Shown here piece by piece: positions 1 to 8,881 of a DNA stretch of 64,000 nucleotides. The stretch is from the NCBI GenBank assembly GCA_910578615.1, contig CAJTRI010000012.1:1-64000 (forward strand). The letters run 5' to 3'. Both the position numbers and the translations under genes were made by a program. The notes below the pieces were generated by a model. It saw nothing but the letters and a program-made list of their open reading frames with translations, had not been told where the DNA came from and searched no databases. Every line of letters begins with the position of its first letter. Positions within the stretch are counted from its first letter, which is position 1. The stretch is from an uncultured Duncaniella sp. Its GTDB lineage: Bacteria; Bacteroidota; Bacteroidia; Bacteroidales; Muribaculaceae.

Positions 1-11
1 CTCCCTCTCTC

Positions 12-563
12 ATGATTGATATGAAGACTTTTTGTAAATTTCTTCTGAAACTATTTGGATGGAAGGTGGTGTATTCGGTTCCTTCCTATCCTAAAAGTAT
101 CATATGCGTGGCTCCTCACACATCCAACTGGGATTTTGTCCTCGGCAAAATCGCTTATTGGTCTGTGGGGGGGCATGCCGGTTTTCTGATTAAGGAGGCA
201 TGGTTCTTCTTTCCGATGAATCTTTTGTTCAAAGCTCTCGGAGGCATACCTGTCGCAAAGAAACGCGGTTCATCGCTCACAGATGTACTTATCGAAAAAT
301 TCAATAATAGTGACAAAATGACTCTGGCCATAACTCCTGAGGGCACTCGTTCAAAAGTCACGGAGTGGCGTACAGGCTTCCTACATATAGCTTATGAGGC
401 CAATATCCCTATCGTTCTCGGTGCTATCGACGCATCAAAAAAAACGGTGTACCTTCAAAAGACATTTGTCCCTACCGGGGATGTGGATGTTGATATGAGA
501 GCAATAAAAGACTATTATAAGCCGTTTGTCGGAATAAATCCTGAAAACTTCTCTGCGGAATGA
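12..563 (+). CDS. lysophospholipid acyltransferase family protein (PlsC-like)
   Basis: This 183-residue protein belongs to the glycerophosphate/lysophosphatidate acyltransferase fold, which transfers acyl chains to lysophospholipids or related lipids at the inner membrane. The visible signatures are an H-x4-D catalytic motif (H36 to D41, within APHTSNWD) and a substrate-binding EGTR motif at about residues 110-113. It is shorter than typical PlsC (about 240 residues) and has no clear N-terminal membrane anchor, so it is a minimal member and the acyl substrate is unknown. Its stop codon overlaps the next start in an ATGA arrangement, so it is probably cotranslated with the amidase gene. An upstream operon partner may lie outside the window. 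Confidence 0.85.
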   Translation: MIDMKTFCKFLLKLFGWKVVYSVPSYPKSIICVAPHTSNWDFVLGKIAYWSVGGHAGFLIKEAWFFFPMNLLFKALGGIPVAKKRGSSLTDVLIEKFNNSDKMTLAITPEGTRSKVTEWRTGFLHIAYEANIPIVLGAIDASKKTVYLQKTFVPTGDVDVDMRAIKDYYKPFVGINPENFSAE

Positions 564-1345
564 AGATTTGCTCGATTCCATATGATATTGTATATGCCTC
601 GCCAGAAGAAAATCTTATAGGAATGGCGCATGCATTGAGCCAGGTAGAAAACGACACGGATGTCGTAGTGCTCCCCGAGCTATTCACAACGTCCTTTATA
701 CCTGATGTGCCCACCGTTTCATCTTTGGCGGAAGGTAACAATGGCAGGACTGTGGAGGCTCTAAGACGTTGGGCGCAATTCTTCGGGTTTGCCATAGCTG
801 GAAGTTTCCTTGCTACTGACGGAGCTGGGAAGTTCTATAATAGAGCCTTCTTTATAGAACCTCTTGGTGATAGCACATTCTACGATAAGAGACATCTGTT
901 CCCGTTGTCTACCGAGGATAAGGTGTATTCGTCAGGACAATTCCTTTCGCCGGTTATTCGTTTCAGGGGATGGAGTTTTAAACTTATAATATGTTTTGAT
1001 CTAAGGTTCCCTGTGTGGTGCCGTAACAACCCCGCAGACCTTTATGACGTATTGCTTGTTCCGTCCAATTGGCCACACTCTCGTCATATTCCATACAAGA
1101 TACTTCTTTCTGCCCGTGCTGTTGAAAACCAGGTTTTTGCAGTAGGAGCCAATCGTTCAGGAAATGACAAGTATGGAGAATATCCGAAATCTGATTCCTG
1201 TATTTATGATAATTGGGGCAACCCTGTGCATGAAACGAGGCGTAACGGGTATCTTTATGCTCTGCTTGACAGGGATGAGCTGACAGAGGGCCGACGTAAA
1301 TTCCCTGCCTTCCAAGCCGCCGATAGATGGTCGATTGATTTATAA
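560..1345 (+). CDS. nitrilase-superfamily carbon-nitrogen hydrolase (omega-amidase-like)
   Basis: A 261-residue C-N hydrolase with the complete Glu-Lys-Cys triad: E40 in VLPELFT, K110 in YDKRHLF and C145 in IICFDLRFP. The FDLRFP context around the cysteine is typical of the YafV/omega-amidase branch, which deaminates alpha-ketoglutaramate or alpha-ketosuccinamate in metabolite repair. It is cytoplasmic, with no signal peptide. The start overlaps the acyltransferase stop (ATGA). It ends just before a strong bidirectional terminator shared with the convergent rpmH. The substrate is inferred from family resemblance only. Confidence 0.88.
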   Translation: MKICSIPYDIVYASPEENLIGMAHALSQVENDTDVVVLPELFTTSFIPDVPTVSSLAEGNNGRTVEALRRWAQFFGFAIAGSFLATDGAGKFYNRAFFIEPLGDSTFYDKRHLFPLSTEDKVYSSGQFLSPVIRFRGWSFKLIICFDLRFPVWCRNNPADLYDVLLVPSNWPHSRHIPYKILLSARAVENQVFAVGANRSGNDKYGEYPKSDSCIYDNWGNPVHETRRNGYLYALLDRDELTEGRRKFPAFQAADRWSIDL

Positions 1346-1347
1346 TA

Positions 1348-1400
1348 AAGAGAGAAAAAACACCTCTGTGAAACAATCACAGAGGTGTTTTTTCTCTCTT
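1348..1400. terminator. bidirectional terminator between the amidase gene and rpmH
   Basis: A perfect 23-bp inverted repeat (1348-1370 / 1378-1400) with a 7-nt loop. The core CACCTCTGTG is flanked by A6 on one side and T6 on the other, so it gives a GC-rich hairpin with a U-run in both directions. It sits between two convergent genes. Confidence 0.9.
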
Positions 1401-1427
1401 TATCCGAAAGATGTTTTATGGCTCCGA

Positions 1428-1583
1428 TTACTTGCCTCCGATAGAGGAAGATACGGTCAGGCGGAGGCGTCCTTTTGCACGACGACGGGCAAGAACCTTG
1501 CGGCCATCGGGGGTGGACATGCGGGCACGGAATCCATGCTTGTTAACTCTCTTTCTGTTAGAAGGTTGGAATGTTCTTTTCAT
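1428..1583 (-). CDS. rpmH: 50S ribosomal protein L34
   Basis: The 51-residue translation starts MKRTFQPSNRKRVNKHGFR and ends in SIGGK. It is the nearly invariant, very basic L34 sequence, including the ARMSTPDGRKVLARRRAKGR core (about residues 20-39). L34 is a small structural protein of the large ribosomal subunit. The gene is monocistronic, with its own promoter upstream and the 1348-1400 hairpin downstream. The usual neighbours rnpA and dnaA are absent, as is common in Bacteroidota. Confidence 0.97.
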   Translation of the reverse strand: MKRTFQPSNRKRVNKHGFRARMSTPDGRKVLARRRAKGRLRLTVSSSIGGK

Positions 1584-1627
1584 TGCCGTTTATTTTTATT
1601 CTTGTTGTTATTCCACATTTTGAGGTG

Positions 1628-1659
1628 CAAATTTAAGAATATTATTTGACAACGGCAAA
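1628..1659 (-). promoter_or_regulatory. promoter of rpmH
   Basis: On the minus strand, TTTG (1656-1659) is followed after exactly 20 nt by TAAATTTG (1628-1635), a full match to the Bacteroidales housekeeping promoter. Expected transcription start is near 1624, giving a leader of about 41 nt. Confidence 0.8.
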
Positions 1660-1722
1660 TCTTTTTAACATTTTATGGCTGCGAATGTTTAATTAAATGC
1701 TCACACTTTGTTATAAGTCTGT

Positions 1723-2229
1723 TTATGATATTTCAGATTTGATAATTTCGCACCACTCTCTTACCCTTGACATTGTTTCGTCAGGATGGTTGACATTGTC
1801 AATGCACAAGCCCACTACCATTCCTTTCACGTCGCTTTCAGAATGGGTATAATTATATCCCTTGTTGTTAAATGGTGCTATAAACTCAGGATGGGCGTCG
1901 TGGAGCCTGTGGTATATTTCTCCAACGCTGTTACAGAACGTATCATTCATCGATTCATCACCACATCCGAAGATGGCCACCTCCTTGTTCCTGAGATCAA
2001 TTGCCGAGACCCCATCAAGCCAGTCTGCCATATCTTCTTGCAGATCTCCACTCCCCCATGTGCTTGCGCCTATTATAAGGACGTCATATGGAGCTATATC
2101 TGTTGGCGCGGATGTCGCTACGTTATGTATGTCTGTTGCCGAGATACCGAGCTCGGAGGCTATATATTCAGCAACCTCTTTGGTTGTTCCTGTGGTTGTC
2201 CCATAAAATATACCTGTCTTTTTCATCAT
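1723..2229 (-). CDS. fldA: flavodoxin
   Basis: A 168-residue long-chain flavodoxin, a small FMN electron carrier of low-potential anaerobic metabolism. The FMN phosphate loop YGTTTGTTKEVA lies at about residues 9-20. The segment GASTWGSGDLQEDMADWL (about residues 54-71) matches the first FMN-stacking loop, and IFGCGDESM the second. The length fits the long-chain class. The start could be either of the two adjacent ATG codons. It stands alone on the minus strand, divergent from ftsK. No TAnnTTTG box was found upstream, so its promoter is unassigned. Confidence 0.93.
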   Translation of the reverse strand: MMKKTGIFYGTTTGTTKEVAEYIASELGISATDIHNVATSAPTDIAPYDVLIIGASTWGSGDLQEDMADWLDGVSAIDLRNKEVAIFGCGDESMNDTFCNSVGEIYHRLHDAHPEFIAPFNNKGYNYTHSESDVKGMVVGLCIDNVNHPDETMSRVREWCEIIKSEIS

Positions 2230-2322
2230 AGTAGGTCGTTAAGTGTATTTGAAATTAAACGCTTCTTGTTCTCGTATGGTTCATACCATGGGAAATGTAT
2301 TATTTTTTAGAGTGCCTGGCAT

Positions 2323-2352
2323 TTGATAGTTCGTCAATATTTCGTAACTTTG
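2323..2352 (+). promoter_or_regulatory. promoter of ftsK
   Basis: TTTG (2323-2326), an 18-nt spacer, then TAACTTTG (2345-2352). The predicted start of transcription is near 2356, which argues that translation begins at the ATG at 2376 and not at the in-frame ATG at 2295. Confidence 0.7.
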
Positions 2353-2375
2353 CTATTCAAAACCCATCAATCATC

Positions 2376-5198
2376 ATGGCATCAACCATCTCACCTATTG
2401 ACGAATCTTCATTTTCTGACGCCTCGGCTTTTGACCCTGAGGCACTGCTCAATAAGCCCCACCATATACAGGATGAGCCGGTTACTGAAGACGTCCCGGC
2501 TACAACCATCGCGCAGTCTTCGGATGAGGAGACAGCTGCTGAAGCTGATGTACAAGAATACACTGAGCCAACTCGGATTCAGGAGCCGGAGGTGCATGAA
2601 TCTGTCACCAAGCGGAAAACCAAAGCCTTCCCGCTTGCCAGAATAATGAATCTGCTCCTTGATTCCAGATCTGTGCGTTTTGTCGGTCTGGTCATGGTTG
2701 TCGTGGCATGTTACGCCATGATTGTTTCAGTGTCATTTTTTGCACATATCGGTTCAGACCAAAGTGCCGTAATCAGCGGCGAGCTTGATCCTGAGATGAT
2801 TGAGAATACCGGCGGCCCGCTCGGGGCATGGCTTTCACAGACGCTTATAAACGATTGGCTTGGAATCGGATCTTTTCTTCTCATTATATGGTTAGGGCTG
2901 ACGGGGTTGTCCTTGTTGAAGTTTTACCATACTGACTTCTGGGGTCTGACAATGCGTTGTCTCCTTTCAGCTGTGGCACTTTCCATCGTTTGCGGGCTTG
3001 TCACATTCGAACTTGCGTCTCCTTTTTATTGGGGAGGACACCACGGACACGTCCTTAATGAAAGGCTTGTCACATTCACCGGCATATGGGGAGCGATAGG
3101 CGTCAGCCTGATTATGACCGGCATGGTGGTGTTTCTTTATCTTTCCGAACTGCGTAAGTTTTTTGCTATCCTGTCTTCACATGTTTCTGTATATGTTGAG
3201 CGCAACAAGGCTATCCGTGCAGAGAGAAGACGTCGCAAGGAGGAAGAAGCAGCTGCCAGAGAGGCTGCACGTCAGGCTGCGGAATTGGAGGCTATTGCAC
3301 GTGAAGCTGCCCGCAGAGCGCAAGAAGAGGCGGAACTGGCAAAACAGGTTATTATCACTACCCCGCCTCTTGCCAATGTTGGGTCGTCAGTTGCTAACGA
3401 AATGCATCAGACTGTGCAGACAAAGCCGTCTCCATCTGTCGAACCCGCTGTTGTTCAAACTAATGAATCCAAGAAGGCAAATATTCCAACAAAGCCTGTA
3501 GCGCAGGTGACAGACCGAGAGTCCAAACCTGACCCAAAATCATGTATTGAAGAAGAGTCTGAGACTGTTATAGAAGAACCCTCTCTTTTCAATATGTCTG
3601 TCAAAGAAGAACCCGTCAAGGATGATTATGATTTGAATACATCGCTGTTTGCAGCCCCTGTCGCAAAGCCGAAAACAGTTGCAGCTGTCACCGAGCAGCC
3701 TAAATATGACCCTCGTGCCGAACTTTCAGGCTACCATTTCCCCTCTATTGACCTTCTTCGTCCGTCTAATCATAAGGGGCCGAGTGTTGATAAAGACGAA
3801 GTAGAAGAGAACAAGCTGCGCATAACCAACACGCTAAATAACTATGGTATACCTATACGCCGTATAGAGTCAACCGTCGGCCCGACAGTCACACTCTACG
3901 AGATTATACCTGCCGAAGGCGTCCGTATTGCTCGAATCAAGCATCTTGAAGATGATATAGCCCTTAGCCTGTCTGCGCTTGGAATACGAATTATCGCGCC
4001 TATTCCCGGGAAAGGCACAATAGGTATCGAGGTGCCCAATAAGGATCCTCAGACAGTCTCCATGCGATCCGTCATAGAGTCTGAAAAATATCAGAGTAGC
4101 AAGATGGAACTTCCTATGGCGATGGGATGTACTATTTCGAACGAGGTTTTTATGGCAGACCTCTGTAAGATGCCCCATTTGCTTGTGGCAGGAGCAACTG
4201 GCATGGGTAAGTCGGTGGGCCTTAACGCTATTGTGGCATCTCTCCTTTATAAGAAGCATCCGGCAGAGCTAAAATTTGTGCTAATTGACCCCAAGATGGT
4301 AGAATTCAGTCTTTATGCTAAGCTTGAACGCCATTATCTTGCCAAATTGCCTGACGAGGAAGAGGCTATTATAACAGATCCATCGAAGGTTGTTGCTACG
4401 TTGAATTCTTTGTGTGTGGAGATGGATAACCGTTACGCGCTCCTTAAAGATGCGTCTATGCGCAACATCAAGGAGTATAACGAAAGATTTACAAACCATC
4501 TTCTCAATCCTGAGAAGGGACATCGTTTCCTCCCATATATAGTGGTGATTGTAGATGAGTTTGCCGACCTTATAATGACGGCCGGTAAGGAGGTTGAGAC
4601 CCCGATAGCCCGTATAGCCCAGAAGGCACGTGCCGTAGGAATACATATGATTCTCGCGACCCAGCGTCCTTCGACAAATGTAATTACGGGTATTATAAAA
4701 GCCAACTTCCCTGGACGTATAGCCTTCCGTGTGTTCCAGATGGTTGACTCGCGTACGATTCTTGACCGTCCGGGAGCGAACCAGCTTATTGGTCGTGGAG
4801 ACATGTTATTCTCAAATAATGGTAAAATTGACAGGGTGCAGTGTGCGTTTATCGACACCCCGGAGGTGAACGCCATATGCGAGGCCATTGATGAACAGGT
4901 AGGATATGATCATGCCTATGAACTACCTGAATATGTGCCTGAGAATGATTCTGCCTCAGGACTTGCATCAATCGGAGACCGTGATCCGCTGTTTGACGAA
5001 TGCGCACGCCTCGTGGTTACTACCGATACAGCTTCCACTTCATCGTTGCAACGCCGTTATTCCATCGGTTACAACAGGGCCGGGAAGATTATGGATCAGA
5101 TGGAAGCTGCCGGCATAGTAGGGCCTTCCCAAGGGGGCAAGCCTCGACAGGTTCTTGTGGATCCTGTCACACTTGAAAGAATATTGGAAAACAAATAA
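2376..5198 (+). CDS. ftsK: DNA translocase FtsK
   Basis: FtsK/SpoIIIE-family ATPase of 940 residues that pumps DNA through the closing septum and helps resolve chromosome dimers. The N-terminal quarter carries about four hydrophobic segments. A long, charged Ala/Glu/Arg-rich helical linker follows (about 3200-3350). The motor has a Walker A GATGMGKS (about residues 606-613) and Walker B VVIVDEFADL (about 722-731). The C-terminal gamma winged helix, RRYSIGYNRAGKIMDQME, recognises polar DNA sequences. The start was moved to 2376 because the promoter box overlaps the region upstream of it and the MASTISP start follows an ordinary leader. It probably heads an operon with the LolA-like gene. Confidence 0.95.
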   Translation: MASTISPIDESSFSDASAFDPEALLNKPHHIQDEPVTEDVPATTIAQSSDEETAAEADVQEYTEPTRIQEPEVHESVTKRKTKAFPLARIMNLLLDSRSVRFVGLVMVVVACYAMIVSVSFFAHIGSDQSAVISGELDPEMIENTGGPLGAWLSQTLINDWLGIGSFLLIIWLGLTGLSLLKFYHTDFWGLTMRCLLSAVALSIVCGLVTFELASPFYWGGHHGHVLNERLVTFTGIWGAIGVSLIMTGMVVFLYLSELRKFFAILSSHVSVYVERNKAIRAERRRRKEEEAAAREAARQAAELEAIAREAARRAQEEAELAKQVIITTPPLANVGSSVANEMHQTVQTKPSPSVEPAVVQTNESKKANIPTKPVAQVTDRESKPDPKSCIEEESETVIEEPSLFNMSVKEEPVKDDYDLNTSLFAAPVAKPKTVAAVTEQPKYDPRAELSGYHFPSIDLLRPSNHKGPSVDKDEVEENKLRITNTLNNYGIPIRRIESTVGPTVTLYEIIPAEGVRIARIKHLEDDIALSLSALGIRIIAPIPGKGTIGIEVPNKDPQTVSMRSVIESEKYQSSKMELPMAMGCTISNEVFMADLCKMPHLLVAGATGMGKSVGLNAIVASLLYKKHPAELKFVLIDPKMVEFSLYAKLERHYLAKLPDEEEAIITDPSKVVATLNSLCVEMDNRYALLKDASMRNIKEYNERFTNHLLNPEKGHRFLPYIVVIVDEFADLIMTAGKEVETPIARIAQKARAVGIHMILATQRPSTNVITGIIKANFPGRIAFRVFQMVDSRTILDRPGANQLIGRGDMLFSNNGKIDRVQCAFIDTPEVNAICEAIDEQVGYDHAYELPEYVPENDSASGLASIGDRDPLFDECARLVVTTDTASTSSLQRRYSIGYNRAGKIMDQMEAAGIVGPSQGGKPRQVLVDPVTLERILENK

Positions 5199-5222
5199 AC
5201 AGTTAGCGGCGTTAGATTTGTT

Positions 5223-5834
5223 ATGATGAAAAAACTGTTTTTGATAATTTGTCTGTTGACAGTCATGCCTGATGCATGGTGTGCAGAGACAGCCTATGCG
5301 GTTCTTGAACGTGTCGCATCAAAGATACGTAGTGCAAAGTCTATCACGGTTGATTATTCCCTTTCGTCTGGCGGACAGAGATCCGAGGGGCATTTGCTGC
5401 TTTCGGGAGACCGATTTATGATTTCATCTCCCCAGATAACATCATGGTATGACGGGAAGTCTCAATGGACATACTCCTCCTTGGCCGGAGAGGTAAATAT
5501 CACAGAGCCAACATCGGAGGAACTCGCACAAGTCAATCCGTTTGCAATAATACAATCCTTCTCTGCCGACTATAATGCCTCATTTAAAAAATCTCCAAAA
5601 GGTTTTAATATCGTCGTATTGAGATCCAAACGGAAAAATATGGATATCACGAGTGCCGAAATCGTTATAAATAATTCGACTCACTATCCAGCCAAGATAA
5701 AGCTTGTCATGAATGGTGGACAAGCAATCTCGATTGAGATTAAGAATATCAAGACAGGGGGGGATGTTCCTCTATCTGATTTTAGATTTAATCCTAAGAA
5801 ATATCCGGCAATTCCAGTGATAGATTTAAGATAG
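5223..5834 (+). CDS. LolA-like outer-membrane lipoprotein carrier protein
   Basis: A 203-residue protein with an N-terminal signal peptide (MMKKLFLIICLLTVMPDAWCA) and a LolA/LppX-type beta fold. It has the characteristic pattern of a short helix (VLERVASKIRSAKSITVDYS), strand repeats, and a Y/W-rich segment SWYDGKSQWTYSS. LolA shuttles lipoproteins across the periplasm. It follows ftsK by 24 nt, an arrangement common in Bacteroidales. Paralogues with other lipid-binding jobs exist, so the exact role is moderately certain. Confidence 0.8.
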   Translation: MMKKLFLIICLLTVMPDAWCAETAYAVLERVASKIRSAKSITVDYSLSSGGQRSEGHLLLSGDRFMISSPQITSWYDGKSQWTYSSLAGEVNITEPTSEELAQVNPFAIIQSFSADYNASFKKSPKGFNIVVLRSKRKNMDITSAEIVINNSTHYPAKIKLVMNGGQAISIEIKNIKTGGDVPLSDFRFNPKKYPAIPVIDLR

Positions 5835-5854
5835 TCATCAATTTATATTAAAAT

Positions 5855-6793
5855 ATGGAAACAATCAAAACACGTTGTCTTATAATCGGTTCCGGCCCTG
5901 CCGGATATACGGCTGCAATTTATACATCCCGCGCCAATATAGGGCCCTTGGTTATAGAGGGTTACCAGCCCGGCGGGCAGTTGACGATTACCACTGATGT
6001 AGAGAACTTCCCGGGATATCCCGAAGGTGTGTCAGGCCCCCAATTGATGGACGATCTTCGTGCGCAGGCTGTCCGTTTTGGTGCAGATATCAGAAGTGAT
6101 TATGTGTCAGAGGTCGACTTCTCATCAAGACCGTTTATAGCCCGTACTGAAAAGTTAGAGATTCTGGCAGACTCAGTAATAATCTGTACCGGGGCATCTG
6201 CAAAATACCTTGGGCTTGATGATGAGAAGAAATATAACGGGCTCGGTGTTTCGGCTTGTGCCACTTGTGACGGTTTCTTTTATAGAGGCAAAAAAGTTGC
6301 TGTGGTCGGAGGCGGAGACACGGCGTGTGAGGAAGCCCTGTATCTCAGCAACCTTGCATCAGAGGTATACCTTATAGTCCGTAAAGACCATCTGCGCGCC
6401 TCGAAAGTGATGCAGCACAGGGTATTGGACAAGGAGAATATACATGTATTGTTCAATACCAATACTGTTGGCCTTTACGGGGCTGAATTCGTGGAGGGCG
6501 CCCATCTTGTGGAACATGTGGGAACTGATAACGAACGTCGATATGACCTACCAATAGACGGTTTCTTCCTCGCCATCGGCCATAAACCCAATACAGAGGT
6601 ATTCGGTGAATTCATAACCCTTGACCATACAGGTTACATAAAGGTAGAAGGGGCCGGTACCGCTACCAATATCCATGGTGTTTTCGCGGCAGGAGATGTT
6701 GCAGACCCGACTTATCGTCAGGCTGTTACTGCTGCCGGCATGGGATGCAAGGCAGCACTTGACGTGGAACGTTTCCTTTCCGAACAGGCCTGA
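5855..6793 (+). CDS. trxB: thioredoxin-disulfide reductase
   Basis: A 312-residue low-molecular-weight thioredoxin reductase that uses NADPH and FAD to reduce thioredoxin in the cytoplasm. It shows the FAD-binding GSGPAGYTAAIY (about residues 13-24), the redox-active CATCDG disulfide motif (about 135-140), the NADPH-binding VVGGGDTACEEA and the C-terminal FAD motif GVFAAGDVAD. It is full length. The gene lies 20 nt after the LolA-like gene and is followed immediately by the GNAT gene (1 nt after the stop), so it is probably cotranscribed with both. Confidence 0.95.
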   Translation: METIKTRCLIIGSGPAGYTAAIYTSRANIGPLVIEGYQPGGQLTITTDVENFPGYPEGVSGPQLMDDLRAQAVRFGADIRSDYVSEVDFSSRPFIARTEKLEILADSVIICTGASAKYLGLDDEKKYNGLGVSACATCDGFFYRGKKVAVVGGGDTACEEALYLSNLASEVYLIVRKDHLRASKVMQHRVLDKENIHVLFNTNTVGLYGAEFVEGAHLVEHVGTDNERRYDLPIDGFFLAIGHKPNTEVFGEFITLDHTGYIKVEGAGTATNIHGVFAAGDVADPTYRQAVTAAGMGCKAALDVERFLSEQA

Positions 6794-6794
6794 C

Positions 6795-7310
6795 ATGCTT
6801 AAATCTCAACGTATCACATTCAGGGCGCTTGAACCGATAGACGTAGACACGCTTTATCAATGGGAAAATGACCCTGATGTGTGGCACGTCGGGAATACTG
6901 TGGCCCCATACTCCCGGAAATTATTATGGGAGTATATAGACACTTATGAGGCGGATATATTCAAATCACGCCAGCTCAGATTTATGATTGAGACTAACGA
7001 GCCAAAACAACCTATTGGAACAATTGACTTGTTTGATTTTGATCCTGTTAATTCCAGATGCGGTATAGGCATTCTTGTTATACCGCCATTCAGACGCATG
7101 GGGATTGCCGAAGAAGGTCTCCGACTTATCGCAGACTATTGTCGCCTGCGTCTATCCCTCCACCAGCTTTATTGCATTATATCCTCGTCCAACCAAGCGA
7201 GCCGCAGACTTTTCGAATCAGTAGGTTTCTCCATCTCCGGTCGTCTAAGATCATGGCTTCGTGAGGGAGGAGCATACGGTGATGCATATATCTATCAGAA
7301 GTTACTCTGA
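6795..7310 (+). CDS. GNAT family N-acetyltransferase
   Basis: A 171-residue GCN5-type acetyltransferase of the RimJ/RimL-like branch (N-terminal LKSQRITFRALEPIDVDTLYQWENDPDVW). The acetyl-CoA-binding signature VIPPFRRMGIAEEGLRLIADY lies at about residues 95-115, with SSNQASRRLFESVGF near the end. The start at 6795 was chosen because it lies 1 nt past the trxB stop and aligns with the family N-terminus; upstream in-frame ATGs lie inside trxB. The substrate is unknown; candidates are a protein N-terminus, spermidine or a small molecule. Confidence 0.85.
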   Translation: MLKSQRITFRALEPIDVDTLYQWENDPDVWHVGNTVAPYSRKLLWEYIDTYEADIFKSRQLRFMIETNEPKQPIGTIDLFDFDPVNSRCGIGILVIPPFRRMGIAEEGLRLIADYCRLRLSLHQLYCIISSSNQASRRLFESVGFSISGRLRSWLREGGAYGDAYIYQKLL

Positions 7311-7327
7311 GCATATAACCGCTACCC

Positions 7328-8881
7328 ATGAAAATACATCCAGTCTTTACATTATTCTTAATCATACCATCTACATCCTGCACGACTGGTTCGAATAGTC
7401 CTGTCAGGGTTGATGACACATCGCATATAGACACAGTAAAGACTGTGGAGCGTATTGACTTGTTCCCAGATACTGTCTATCCGTCAGCTTCAAGAGTGCG
7501 TCACTCGGTTCATGTGGCTGATTCCGCCATAGACGGAAGGCTTGGTGCTATTGATGACCTGTATACCTCAGTCCCGGGTGTTTTTACATTTAGGAATGGT
7601 CTGAAAAGAGATGCATCTTTTATCGGGCAACTTGATTCTATCCCTTCAAAGATAAAGATTGACTGGGTATACCGTACACCGTTTGATACCGTACAGACAA
7701 AGTATGGGCGTTGGGGTGGCGGAACAGGCTGGACAGGACAGCCTCTTTATGTGGAATGGCCTGATTCCTGCGTGTCAAGATTTTCAGGCCCTGTTGCAAA
7801 GAGAGAGATTATTTTCGGATCCCTTGACAGATGTGTTCACTTTGTAAATTTTGACAGCGGGAAAAAGTCACGAAGTCCGATAGGTGTTGATAATCCTGTT
7901 AAGGGTACAGTATCCCTCGACCCATCGCTTAACGGGAATCTGTATGTCGGGCATGGAGTCCCGGCTGTGGGTGGTTTTGGTGCCATGGTCATAGATCTTT
8001 ACAAAAACGAGATAACCCACTTCTTTGGTCATGATATTCGGGCCAAAAGACTATGGAATGCATATGATTCCTCCCCGGTTCGTGTTGACAGATTTCTTTT
8101 CAGACCCGGAGAAAACGGGACACTTTATAAATTCCTGATACATCCCGGAGGATTAAGACTGCAAAGTTCGATGAGTTATACGGTTGACGGACGAGCACCG
8201 GGAATGGAGGCCTCTATGGCGGTATGCCGCAACTATGGCTATACAGCAGACAATTCCGGGAATATAATTTGTATAAATCTTAATACCCTTACACCCGTAT
8301 GGCATTATAAACTGCCTGATGACACCGACGCTACTCCTGTCATCACTGAAGAAAATGGTCGTATATACTTATATGTGGGATGCGAGGTTGAGCATGAAGG
8401 TGTGACAGAGGCCTCTTTTGCGAAACTTGATGCTGTCACAGGCAAGGAGGTATGGATTAAAAATATTCCAGCACGTAGAGCCGATGTTGACGAAAAGCAT
8501 TTTGACGGAGGATACTATGCCTCTCCACTACCCGGTATAGGAAATTGCTCCCATCTGATATTTAATAATATGGTTGCGAATACCAAGGGTAGGAATGGTA
8601 AATTCGTTGCATTTGACCGCGCCACGGGTCAGATTGCATACTCGGTTGATCTTAACTACTACTCATGGTCATCCCCGGTGGGATTTATTGATCGAGACAG
8701 CAATATGTTCGTGTTTACAGCCGATTGTTCTGGTCGGGTATATCTCTTTAACGGTGAGGATGGAAGACTCATAATGTCAGAACGGGTTGGAGATAATTTT
8801 GAATCTTCCCCGGTCGTAGTCGGCAATAGTGTGGTAGTTGGATCGAGGGGAACTAATGTCTATAAAATATCAGTATTATGA
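7328..8881 (+). CDS. PQQ-like beta-propeller repeat lipoprotein
   Basis: A 517-residue predicted lipoprotein: a short N-terminal hydrophobic stretch ends in a lipobox-like PSTSC with Cys18. The rest is a quinoprotein/WD-like beta-propeller with repeated blades such as YTADNSGNIICINLNTLTPV, AKLDAVTGKEVWIKN, VAFDRATGQIAYSVDL and LFNGEDGRLIMSERV. Relatives include BamB-type scaffold proteins and PQQ-binding-like proteins. No PQQ-dehydrogenase active-site residues were recognised, so a binding or scaffold role at the envelope is more likely than catalysis. It overlaps the next gene by 4 nt (ATGA). Confidence 0.75.
   Translation: MKIHPVFTLFLIIPSTSCTTGSNSPVRVDDTSHIDTVKTVERIDLFPDTVYPSASRVRHSVHVADSAIDGRLGAIDDLYTSVPGVFTFRNGLKRDASFIGQLDSIPSKIKIDWVYRTPFDTVQTKYGRWGGGTGWTGQPLYVEWPDSCVSRFSGPVAKREIIFGSLDRCVHFVNFDSGKKSRSPIGVDNPVKGTVSLDPSLNGNLYVGHGVPAVGGFGAMVIDLYKNEITHFFGHDIRAKRLWNAYDSSPVRVDRFLFRPGENGTLYKFLIHPGGLRLQSSMSYTVDGRAPGMEASMAVCRNYGYTADNSGNIICINLNTLTPVWHYKLPDDTDATPVITEENGRIYLYVGCEVEHEGVTEASFAKLDAVTGKEVWIKNIPARRADVDEKHFDGGYYASPLPGIGNCSHLIFNNMVANTKGRNGKFVAFDRATGQIAYSVDLNYYSWSSPVGFIDRDSNMFVFTADCSGRVYLFNGEDGRLIMSERVGDNFESSPVVVGNSVVVGSRGTNVYKISVL

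Noticed and set aside
1335..1649. A plus-strand open frame of about 104 codons across rpmH
   Set aside because: It is the antisense of a near-invariant ribosomal protein gene and runs through the terminator hairpin.
1786..2310. A plus-strand frame of about 174 codons opposite the flavodoxin gene
   Set aside because: The flavodoxin frame has clear family motifs; the opposite frame has none.
2295..2375. An upstream in-frame extension of ftsK
   Set aside because: It begins before the promoter box at 2323-2352, so most transcripts would lack it.
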